NCBI GenBank assembly: GCA_017311185.1
Contig: JAESUZ010001513.1
Coordinates: 42,923-106,922, forward strand
Direction of reading: 5' to 3'
DNA length: 64,000 nt
DNA from: Proteles cristata cristata
Lineage: Eukaryota; Chordata; Mammalia; Carnivora; Hyaenidae
The position numbers and the translations under genes are program-made. The notes beneath the pieces are model-generated. The model was given only the letters and a program-made list of their open reading frames with translations. It did not search any database and was not told the DNA's origin. Positions 21,117-30,521 of this stretch are shown one piece after another. Position 1 is the stretch's first letter. Each line of letters opens with the position of its first letter.

Positions 21117-21440
21117 CATTCTGAGGAGCGCGCGGTAGGGACATCAGGGCATGAGGGCCACGGCACCGGCCCCAAGCCAGCCGCCTGCACCCCCATGGCT
21201 CCCACATCCCCGGAGCCATACGCCCAGCCCCAGCCCGGGCAAGGTCTCTGGGGGCGTCCCCGCCCAACCCGTGGCCTCCGCAAGGCGCACTCACCCATCG
21301 CCGACCACCACGCACTTAAAGGCTTGCCTGAAACGCTGCTGACACCAGATGCGGGATTTGACCTAGACTCTAGCAGCTTGTTAAGCTCCTCGTCATTGCG
21401 GATGGCTAGCTCCAGGATCTCCACAGTAAAATAATGGCCC
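21117..21440 (-). other. Captured host-like sequence, antisense in the provirus
   Basis: The minus strand of this GC-rich block has two host-like patches. First (21372-21436) is histone H2A-like: HYFTVEILELA joined directly to IRNDEELNKLL, lacking the residues normally between these motifs. Second (about 21297-21331) is QAFKCVVVGDG followed by GTGAGT, which matches the first coding exon of Rac GTPases and its splice donor. About 45 bp of unknown sequence separates them. Beyond the donor lies about 180 bp of GC-rich intron-like DNA ending in CTCCTCAG where viral sequence resumes. Confidence 0.72.
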
Positions 21441-21499
21441 TTGATAAGGAAAAACACCTACCAAGGAGCTGAGGAACCACCGCCCGCTGAGCACTCCCA

Positions 21500-21790
21500 A
21501 CCAAACGTGAGAAATTCCTGAAAGACATCTTCATAAGATATGGCTTTCCTCAGATGATAGGGTCAGACAACGGACCTATATTTGTGTCCAAAGTAAGCCA
21601 GAATTTAGCCACGGCCCTGGGGATTAATTGGAAATTACACTATGCATACAGACCCCAGAGTTCAGGACAGATAAAAAAATAAATAGAACTCTAAAAGAGA
21701 CCTTAATTAAATTGACCTTGGAGACTGGCGGAGACTGGATAGCTCTCCTCCCTTTTGCATTCTAACTCCTTTTGAAAACATGTCTGGCCT
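21500..21790 (+). pseudogene. pol: Provirus pol: integrase core remnant
   Basis: A plus-strand frame gives [20 protein letters not shown], then [20 protein letters not shown] and AYRPQSSGQ, the integrase catalytic core around the second Asp of the DDE triad (SDNGP). The Gln after GQ is followed by KK and a stop, so the catalytic Glu position is lost. Reverse transcriptase and RNase H are absent. Downstream frames are shifted. Confidence 0.88.
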
Positions 21791-22570
21791 GAATTGCATG
21801 ACTTCTATCAAAATAAAATACATAGTTACTAAACATAGGTTTGAGTTTTCAGCTTCCTATTACAGAAAAAGTAAGACTATTTAGACCTTTTTAAAAAAAT
21901 GATTTAAAAATTCTAATATAAACACCTCTCAATTGGTTACTAGGTCCTCAATTGGAGACTAAGGTTTCCCAAGTTAAAATTCTGCTAAATGTACTTAAGA
22001 CTGATGGAAAGCAACCCTGTATATAGAAAACTGAGAGATCCATAAAAAAGGGATATAAGAAATGGAAATACATTTTTATTGAGGGTAAAAGAAAATAATT
22101 TTGTCCTAAATAAGACTGGTTGCTTAGAAGGAAATGGCTTTAGAACAAAGTTTAAAGGCAAAGGAAAGATGTAGAAGATAAAAGGTCTATGAAGAGAAAT
22201 CTTTGAAAAGGAATTTTATATATGCTCAAGATAGACTGGTTGAAATGAATGGAATTTAAAAAGTACACTGATATAAGGTTAAAACTCTACTTTTCTCTCC
22301 GGTCAAAAGACAGAGTTTTCTTGGATTGTAAATCTGCTCTTGATAAGACAATGTAAACAAAAGTTTTCTCCTTTTTCTGCCAAGAAAACCCGAAGCTTTA
22401 GGTTTCATCTTTATCAGGTCTTTGATTGCATAGTTAAATCTTCTCAATGTTAAAGGAACTACCCCAACCAATGCTGGTTTCTAATTGGTTGGTTTCTAAT
22501 TGGTTGGTTTCTATATTATGTTAAGATCTATTATTGCCACTTTGGTTGAATAGAAAAAGCTTTAAGATTT
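21791..22570. other. AT-rich non-coding block of the provirus
   Basis: It lies where env SU would be and has no env-like frame. A short tandem repeat, GGTTTCTAATTGGTT, occurs at about 22475-22510 and gives three inverted CCAAT-type motifs. It could be internal non-coding sequence of this family or another captured segment. Confidence 0.5.
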
Positions 22571-22589
22571 ATAATGATCTATAATCCTA

Positions 22590-22981
22590 TTTAGGATAAT
22601 CGCCAGGGACTAGACCTGTTGTTCCTCCAACAGGGAGGCCTATATGCAGCCCTAAAAGAAAAATGTTATTTTTACGCTAACCACTCTGGCGTTGTTAGAA
22701 AATCAACAGCCAAAGGCAGAGAGGGCCTCGCCAAAAGAAAACAGGAATGGGAACAGCAGGAGAGATAGTTCACGTCCTGGTTTAACGGATCCCCATGGCT
22801 CACTGCTTTACTCTCGGCTCTGGCCGGCCCCCTTTTACTGCTTCTCTTACTTCTGACCTTAGGCCCCATTGTCTTCAACAAACTGTTAAACTTTATCAAA
22901 GACAAGCTCAATACAATCCAGGTAATGATACTAAGGTCACAGTACCAACCCGTAGATACTGGAGACTTATCGTCCCTTTAG
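22590..22981 (+). pseudogene. env: Provirus env: TM subunit remnant
   Basis: The frame contains [14 protein letters not shown] (end of the immunosuppressive region). The CX6CC motif area has two of three cysteines replaced by Tyr. A TAG stop lies at 22766-22768. A membrane anchor follows (SALAGPLLLLLLLLTLGPIV, about 22817-22877), then a cytoplasmic tail ending at TAG 22979-22981. SU and the N-terminal half of TM are missing. Confidence 0.88.
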
Positions 22982-23015
22982 TCAATGGGACCCAAGATTG
23001 GCTCCCCAAGTACCA

Positions 23016-23030
23016 AAGAAAAGGGGGGAA
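23016..23030 (+). other. Polypurine tract
   Basis: AAGAAAAGGGGGGAA directly abuts the 3' LTR start, the usual plus-strand primer site. Confidence 0.88.
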
Positions 23031-23584
23031 TGTGAGGCCTAAATAAACTTAACCAGCTTTTCCGCTTCTGAGCAAATGCCTGCGCTGCGGGAAGCTAACA
23101 CCTAACCAGCTCTCTCTGCTTCTGTAACAAAGCTTAAGGCTTGCTTCCCCGCCGCCCCACTCCCAAAAGGCCAGCAGCCACCCCCCACCTTGCTGAGAGA
23201 AGGGCCTAGAGAAACCTGTTAGTCACCAAACAAGACTTTAAACTCGCTCTATGATAGACTGAATTCAAAGGTATCCCAAATGTTGTAATTAGATCCAGCC
23301 AAACCTGATGGCGGGAACCAATCAGATACGGTATATGTTCACATTTGAATGTTAACCAATGGCAAACTTGTAACCATGGAAATCTGTCCCTCCCCATGAC
23401 TTGTTTACTTCTGTCTATAAAAAGGCTGCAGAGGCTTTGTTCAGGGCCTCTCAGCGTCACCGGCAACGAGTGACTGCGCGGAGGACCGGGTTCGAACCTG
23501 CAAATAAACAACCCTTGCCGCTTGGCTTTGACTCTGGTCTCTGGTGGTCTGTTTTTGGGGTTCTCTCGAATTCTGGGCATTTCA
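23031..23584 (+). repeat. 3' LTR of the provirus
   Basis: The LTR is 554 bp and identical to the 5' LTR by eye except for a 10-bp deletion after GGGCCTAGAGA (about 23207) and one A/G difference near 23089. TATA is at 23416-23422 and AATAAA at 23503-23508. It is followed by the TSD GGGA. Confidence 0.97.
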
Positions 23585-23588
23585 GGGA

Positions 23589-24539
23589 CAGGACCATCCT
23601 TTAGTCCTCAACAACAGTAGGACCTGAAACTGACTCAATTCAAGTCTGGTTTTCCAGAATTACAAGGAGACATTTACCCAACAGTGGACAAAAAAGTAAA
23701 GAGTTAGGAGTCCAGCCTTTATTCTAGGGAAAGAATGGGGTGGATTGAAGGTGCTGCATATGGGGAGAACTTCTCAGAGATTCACCAATAGGCTAATCTT
23801 TGCTTTTCATGTGTGTTGGTTTTTCCCTGTCACAACCTAAAACCACCATCAGCACTTGGAGCTTTGGCTGGTCAATTCTTATGTGTGTATCCCTGGGCAA
23901 GCCAGAAATTAATTACTATTAGGAAGTTCCCAGTGAGACTGCTGCACCTCTCATGGAATAATCTCAGATACTTCCCCTAGGTTCTCAGTTACCTAAGATA
24001 GATAGAGCAGGTTGGGTCCTAGGACCCAGAGGGAGGGGCCTGTAAGACCAACCAAGAGGGTCATTGGCTTTGTCCAGGATAAAAATCAAATGAAAACCAG
24101 AAGAAACTGGAAGTGGAGTTTATAGAATAACATAAGTGATAGAGTATATCAGGTGAACTTTATTGAAGGCTCAGAAAGGAAGGGAAAGTGAGTCATCACT
24201 TGGGGTTGTGCATTGATATTACATGTATTAGGTCTAGGGTACATTCTCCTTCAAGACATCAAGGTAAGTTCTGCTCAAAGGCAAGGGTCAGAAGGAAATA
24301 GAAATTATTCCACCAATCTATAAAAATAGGGATACTGATGCCAGTGTGACCCGAGTTTTTTTTTCAAAGTTGTTGTCTTGGAACACCTTGGAATCCCCAC
24401 TGTGACCTGCCAATGTTCTCTTGGAAACAGAGCTACTTTACACTAGTAATTTCTCTTTCTATTTTTCTGTCCAACTGGTTTATTCTCTGGAAAACCAGAG
24501 TGGGAACCTTTCCTAGAGCACAAGCACATGGTATATTTT
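23589..24539. other. Intergenic DNA, unassigned
   Basis: No open frame of note and no repeat head is seen. Confidence 0.4.
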
Positions 24540-24860
24540 GTATATACTGTTGAGTCCCTGTTTCAATTCCTTTCAGTATATACTCAGAAGTGGAATTGCT
24601 GAATTCCATTACAATTCTGTGTTTATTTATTTGAGGAAACTCCATACGATTTCCATAGCATCTATACCTATTTGTTTTCCTACCAACAATACACAAGTGT
24701 TCTAATTTCTTCATATTTTCACCAAGATGTATTACTTTTTCTTCACTTTCCTTTCTTTTTAAAAAGTATAATAGCCATTTTAATGTTTAAGGTGGTATTT
24801 CATTTTGACTTTCTTTATAATTAATAATAGTAAGCTTCTTCTTATGTGTCTTCTACACAA
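24540..24860 (-). mobile_element. Ancient L1 fragment
   Basis: The reverse complement of the L1 ORF2 end is recognisable: CCTGTTTCAATTCCTTTCAGTATA, CAGAAGTGGAATTGCTGAAT and ATTTTCACCAAGATGTATTA. It is highly diverged. Confidence 0.75.
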
Positions 24861-24929
24861 ACTCAGTTTATATCTGAACACACATATAGACCGGAAGTGA
24901 AGGGATAGAGAAAGATATTCAATGCAAAC

Positions 24930-24990
24930 AGAAGCAAAAAGAGAGAGGGTGAGGAAGGGAGGAAAGAAGAAGGGAGAATGAGAGAAAGGA
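24930..24990. repeat. Purine-rich low-complexity stretch
   Basis: A GGA/GAA-rich run on the plus strand at the edge of an old L1. Confidence 0.5.
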
Positions 24991-26003
24991 AGGGGTAAGG
25001 TAGCAATACATATATCAGACAAATAGACTTAAAAACAAAGACTGTAATAGGAGACAAATAGACACATAATATAAAAGAGATCAACCCAATAAGTGGATTT
25101 TAAATCCCAAGAAAGAGAAGTCTAGGGCCAGGTACCTTTCCAGGTGAATTCTACCAAACATCTAAAGAAGAATGATGAAATAGTCTTCAAACTACTCCAC
25201 AAATAGTAGAGAAAAATAATAATTGCAAATTTATCCTATATGGCCACGTTATCTTCATACCAAAACCAGAAAAAGACACTATCAAAAAAGAAAACTGTAA
25301 ATAAAAATAATGAAAAACATAAATGCAAAAATCCCCAACAAAATGTTAACACATCAACTTCAAGAGTACATTAAAAAACCATTTCCTACAATCTAGTGTG
25401 ATTTATTCCAGTGATGCAATTGTGGTTCAATATTTGCAGTCAATCACTATGACACATTACATTAACAAGAGAAAGAATAAAAACATATGATCACTTTAGT
25501 AGAGGCAGAGAAATTGTTTGACAAAGTACATCCATTTATTATATAAATCCTAAACAAAGTAGGTTCAGAGGGAACATAGCTCAACATAATTAAGGTTGTA
25601 TATGGCAAACCCATAGCTAATATTTTCAATGGTGAAAGCCAGTAACTCAATATTGTAATAAATTTGTATTGCAACAGACAGAAGCTACGAAAAACAAACA
25701 AACAAAAAAATCAAAAACCAAGAAAAGAAGTAAAAGGAAAAGAAAAGAAAAACAGAAACGTATGTATAGGAAACCCTACATATTCCATCAAAAAAAAACT
25801 ATGAAATTGAAATAACTTCAGTAATTGCACAATATAAAACTAATATACAGAAATCCGTTGTTTCTATACATGAATAATGAAGTAGCAGAAAGAGAAATTA
25901 AGAAAACAATTCACTTAAAATTGCATGAAGGAACATAAAATCTCTGACCTAAATTTAACCAAGGAAATGAAAGACCTGTAATCTGAAAACTATATTAGTA
26001 ATA

Positions 26004-26178
26004 CTAAACTTGGGGTGGCCTAGTAGTTTAGGTGTTTGAGAGTCCGACCTGATTTAGGCTCGAGTCATGATCTCGTGGTGGTGGGATCAAGCCCCACACT
26101 GGGTTCCATGCTGAGCTTAAGATTCTCTTTCTCTTCCCCTACATCTTCCCCTGCTCATGCTCTCTTATTATATTAATG
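26004..26178 (+). mobile_element. Old CAN SINE
   Basis: GGGGTGGCCTAGTAGTTTAGG, GAGTCATGATCTCGTGG and GGGATCAAGCCCCACACTGGG match a diverged SINE head. The CT-rich body is degraded. Confidence 0.82.
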
Positions 26179-26667
26179 TTTGAACAAATTTACTAGAAAC
26201 ACAATACTACAACTGCTACAAATAATACTAAAATTTGTATGGAACTACAGAAGACTTCAAATCACCAGAGCAATATTGAGAAAGAAGAATAAAATTAGAA
26301 GTATCACAATTCCAGACTATGATACTGTTCAACGTTCTGTACAGTATGTTACTGGCATAAAAGATATATAGAAAATACATTCAATAGAACAGAGTGATGG
26401 GGAATATAGTGATAAACCCATTATTATACGAGCAATTAATCCTCAAAAAAGGCAAGAATATGCAATGGCAAAGTGTCTTCAACAAATGGTGTTGGGGGGG
26501 AAAAAAGGGGCAACTACATGCAAAAGAATGAGACATTTTTTCTAATACCATTCAGAAAAATAAGCTTAAAAGGGATTAAAGACCTAAACATGAGACAAGA
26601 AACCATAAAAATTTTAGAAGACACCATCAACAAATGAAAGACCTCCTATTAAAAGGCGAAAGATTTA

Positions 26668-27242
26668 GGAGGAGGGCACGGTGGCCAGCCTCCGTCGCGG
26701 AGCCCCGGGGCCCACAGGCTCTGCGTGAGTGGTGGCGGAGCCCCTCGGGAGCTGGGGGTAGAAGGGGCAGGGCGGGGGGCCGGAGCAGTCACGCGCCCCC
26801 TCCCGCCCCAGGTCTCCGGCTCAGGATGGGGGTCCCCGGGCCTCAGACCTGAGGGCTCGGGTTCCTGCTGTTCCTCCTGCCAACACTGCGCGCAGGTGAG
26901 GAGCCGCGGCTGCCAGGCGGGAGGGAGGCGCCGGCGGCGGGCAGCCGGGAGAAGGAAGAGAAGTCCTAGGTTTACCCCGAGGCGGGGCACTACCTCCAAC
27001 GCCGCCTGTCACCGTAGCGCTTTTCGTCCTCCCTCGTCGCTATGTTTTCGAGCCATCTGTTCTCTTAGCTCTGACTCTGTCACCCCCCGCCCCCCCGTCT
27101 GTGTCCCTCCCTGTGGGTCTGCTCCCCTCCCCAATCTGTCTCCCTCCCCGTCTATCCTCCTCTTTCTTCTTCTTCTTCTTTTTAAATCTTTATGTAAAAA
27201 AAAGGCGCGAAATATTTATACGATCTAAGAGAAACCAGAGTA
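26668..27242 (+). other. GC-rich, CpG-rich gene-like insert inside L1
   Basis: A block of about 575 bp, far more GC- and CpG-rich than its surroundings, splits the L1. It holds a pyrimidine run with CCCGCCCCAG (acceptor-like, about 26803-26812). Then comes an ATG (26826) whose frame breaks after a few codons but continues as a signal-peptide-like run (GFLLFLLPTLRA). A donor-like CAG|GTGAGG follows near 26895. Imperfect copies of about 30 bp of L1 (CTCCTATTAAAAGGCGAAAG-like) flank it at 26636-26667 and 27243-27276. Parent gene not identified. Confidence 0.55.
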
Positions 27243-28118
27243 TAAAAGGCCGCCTATTAAATAAGAGACGATATTCAGAAATGGTACAACCCAGCTGATA
27301 TCCAGACTTTATTGAAAATCTACACAATTCAACCCCAAATAAATAAATAAACAAATAAACAAATAAACAAGCTTGGGCAGAAGTTAAACTTGGCCCCAAA
27401 TTAAAACTTGGGAACAAGACTTGAATGAACATTTTTTTCAAAGAAGACATACAGGTGGCCAATAGACATAAAAAATACCCAAGTTCACTAGTCATCAAGT
27501 AAATGCAAGTCAAAACTACAATGAGGTATCACTTCACTGGTGTCAGAATGACTGGTATCAAAATAGACAAAAAATACCAAATGTTGGCAAGAATGTAGAG
27601 AAAAGGAACATTCTTGCACTGTTGGTGAGAATGTAAAGTGATTCAACCACTGTAGAAAACAGTGTGGAGCTTCCTCAAAAAGCTAAAAATAGAAACACAA
27701 TACAATCCAACAATTCCTACTGGGTATTTACCCAGTGGAAAAAACACCACTAATTAAAAAGTATACATGGACCTCTATGTTTATGGCAACATCATTAGGC
27801 AAGATATGGCAGCAAACTAAGTGCTCATCAATACGTGGATGGACAAAGATGATGTGAATAAGCACACTATGAAATATTACTTAGCCTTAGAAAAGGATGA
27901 GATCTTGGCATTTGCAAAAGATGGATGGACCTAGAGGGAATAATGCTAAAGGAAATCTCAGACAGTGAAAGACAAATACCATATGATTTCACTTAGATGT
28001 AATCTAAAAACAACAAATGAACAAAACTAACAAATTCAGAATCTAAAATAGAATAAATTGGTGGTCACCAGAAGGGCAGTGGGAGTCGTGAACTAAAAAT
28101 GTGGGATTAAGAGGTACG

Positions 28119-28317
28119 TTAGGAGCCTGGGTGGCTCAGTTAGTTAAACGTCTGACTTTGCTCAGATCATGATCTCACAGGCCTGTGATTTTAACCACTG
28201 CATGGGGCTCTGCATTGACCTTGTGGAGCCTGCTTAAGATTCTCTCACCCCCTCTTTCTTTCTCCCCACCAACTCTTTCTCTCTCTCTGCATCTCTCTCT
28301 GTTAAAACTTTTTTTAA
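28119..28317 (+). mobile_element. Old CAN SINE inside L1 3' UTR
   Basis: A GAGCCTGGGTGGCTCAGTTAG head and CT-rich body. The short TSD AAGAGGTAC flanks it (about 28110-28118 and 28319-28327). Confidence 0.88.
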
Positions 28318-28649
28318 AAAAGAGGTACAAATGTTTCCTTATAAAATAAATAAGTCATGAAGATAAAAGGTATAGCATTGAGATTATAGTCAATAATGTA
28401 ATAATATTGTATGGTGACAAGTAGGGACTATACTTACTGGCCTGAACCCAGTTAATGTGTAGAATTGTGGTATTAAAGTGTTACACTAATATAACATTGT
28501 GTGTTAATTATACCGAATGAAAAATAAAATTTTGAAAAAATTTTAAAACAACCAAAGAAATTATGTTATTAATACATGATAATGAGAATGTTAAAATTAT
28601 GTAAGTAATGTTAATGTAGTTTTCTTATTGAAAAAAGACTACATAGACT

Positions 28650-29045
28650 CAAAACACAGAGTGGAGTGGTCGCCGGACATGCCTGACGTACTGTTCTAAG
28701 GAGCGGCTAGCAGTGCGATGGAGCGGGCCAGAGACCGCTTACACCTCAGACGGACTAAGGAACAGCACGTACCAGAGGTGGAAGTCCAATTCAAACGTAG
28801 GAGGACAGCCTCACTGAGCAACCAAGAGTGTCAGCTCTACCCAAGGCGATCTCAGCAGCAGCAAGTACCTGTGTTGGATTTCCAGGCGGAACTGAGATAG
28901 GCATTCTTAGCGGAGACACCAAGAGGTGGTTAAAGCAGTATTGGAACATCCAGAGTATTTGAATCAGCTGACAATGTATCAGTGTATTTGATTCAGCTGA
29001 CAATGTAATAAAACTATTATCCATGATTTTTTCACTGTGATGTAA
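28650..29045 (+). pseudogene. Probable processed pseudogene of a small basic protein
   Basis: An intronless, relatively GC-rich segment in AT-rich DNA. ATG at 28718 opens a 60-codon frame rich in Arg and Gln (MERARDRLHLRRTKEQH..., RRSQQQQ). It stops at a TAG (28898-28900), but readable codons continue in frame (AFLAETPRGG) to another stop, which suggests a CAG to TAG mutation. A short duplication (ATTTGATTCAGCTGACAATGTA twice, about 28956-29008) precedes AATAAAA near 29007. No poly-A tract remains. I do not recognise the parent gene. Confidence 0.5.
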
Positions 29046-30504
29046 ATTTATTTACAGTATGTCTTTCTATGTTTTATGTGACTTTTTTTAATTTTAAGAT
29101 TTGAATGACTGCAGTTAAAAAGGTTTGATACACTTTTTAGAAACAAGGAGAGAAAGGGAACTTTCAGATGAATTTTCTTCTAGATTTTCATTTATGTTTT
29201 AATATATTACCCCTCAATACAAATTAATTAGGTTTGTTTATAGCTATTATTTTGACTTTTAAATCAAAAGAGAAAAAAATTTAAGTTTTCTAAGAAAAAC
29301 TCTCCACTGCTGAATCCTCAAGATCAAGAGTCACATGCTCTATTGACTGAGCTAGCCACACATCCCTGCTATGTAAATCCTACATTATGATTTGTAAATA
29401 TAATCATGTAATTTTCTAATACTGTTTTATTCTAGTCTCAACTGATAAACAGCACTGGTTACTAAGATTATTCTAGAGCTGACCCACTCACTGTCTGTTT
29501 TTGTAAAAACAAAAATTTTATTGACACACAACCAAGTCCTTGTATTTATGTATGGTCTGTGGCTGTATTTGGAACCAGAGCAGCAGACTGTATTTGGAAT
29601 CACAGTAAGAGATTAAATCCAGCCAAAGCCTTAAATATTAATCCTCTTCCTTAAAAGAAAGTTGACTGGCATCTTAGAGAACCACATTCAAAGATGAAAA
29701 CATCAGGTTGGAACAATGGGTGAGTGGTGATACCATAGAATGTTGCAAAAAAAAGGGGGGGGTTATAGGAAGGAGGGTATATAAATGAAATAAACATTAA
29801 GGGTGGAGAATCAAATGAATTTCTGGGATGAGGGTTAACCTAACAATTACATCTAAAGAATAAATGAAGATGGGTAGGTTTTTAAAGATACTTTAACAAT
29901 TGATATGCTTCTTTTTTTTCCCTATAAAAATCTAAAGCATCCAAGTGATAGACAAGAAAAGTGTGAAAGTAAACGAAAGATTTTAAAATGCATGTTTTAA
30001 CCTCCCATAAGGTTGAATTTTCTTTCACTTTGCCCACTTTTTTAGTTGGAATCATGCTTTTAACATATTTATTTTGTATTTATTCCATTTAAATGTGCAT
30101 CATTAATGTTTCCTCATTTTATCAGTCCTCATAATTGTCATTTGTGATTAATAAATGATAATTCATTCATTATTTTAAAAAAAGATTACATAGCAATGTT
30201 GGATTTTTCTAATCCAATAAACACTCATATTCTCTTCTTAGCCTTTCCTCTTAAATTTGGTTTCACAAATATGTACAATATTTACGTAGATGCTCTACTC
30301 TAATTTTAAAAGTGTTTGCATTATTTGAAGAAACAGATTCCTTTCCATCAGTAAAGGAGCTAGGGTAACAATTATTAAATTTCAGCTATGAAAATTTTAC
30401 TTAGTGGTTGATTATTCTGTGCTCTAGTTGAATTAATCTATCTGGAGATGTGGCCACACTGGATTTAAGAATAACTATAATTTCTAGGAAGAAAATCTGC
30501 TCTT
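29046..30504. other. AT-rich intergenic DNA
   Basis: It contains a CAN SINE head fragment on the minus strand at about 29309-29366 (CAAGAGTCACATGCTCTATTGACTGAGCTAG). A possible old DNA-transposon-like piece lies near 29510-29600 (TTTTATTGACACACAACC). Nothing else is recognised. Confidence 0.4.
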
Positions 30505-30521
30505 AAAAATAATTATATTAT

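Larger units (their letters stand above)
17717..23584 (+). mobile_element. Defective gammaretroviral provirus with near-identical LTRs
   Basis: Complete proviral layout: 5' LTR, tRNA-Pro-type primer site, splice donor, leader repeats, gag remnants, an amber-codon gag/pro junction, integrase remnant, env TM, polypurine tract and 3' LTR. A perfect 4-bp TSD, GGGA, lies at 17713-17716 and 23585-23588. All genes carry stops, frameshifts or replaced segments. The two LTRs differ by one substitution and a 10-bp indel. It contains non-viral blocks, including antisense histone H2A-like and Rac-like sequence. Comparison is with gammaretroviruses in general; the family is unnamed here. Confidence 0.95.
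24995..28545 (+). mobile_element. Ancient L1, ORF2 and 3' UTR, with inserts
   Basis: It begins in ORF2 endonuclease-like DNA (ATATATCAGACAAATAGACTT). It passes through RT-region sequence (about 25140-25930) and the C-terminal region (about 27430-27960) to a 3' UTR ending near AATAAAATTTTG at 28520-28535. It has many stops and indels. It is interrupted by old SINEs (26004, 28119) and by a GC-rich block (26668-27242), and an AAAC/ATAAAC-rich run sits at about 27335-27370. Confidence 0.85.

Noticed and set aside
26725..27228. A 167-residue open frame in the GC-rich insert
   Set aside because: GC-rich DNA has few stops by chance. The frame does not follow the exon-like part and shows no family motif.
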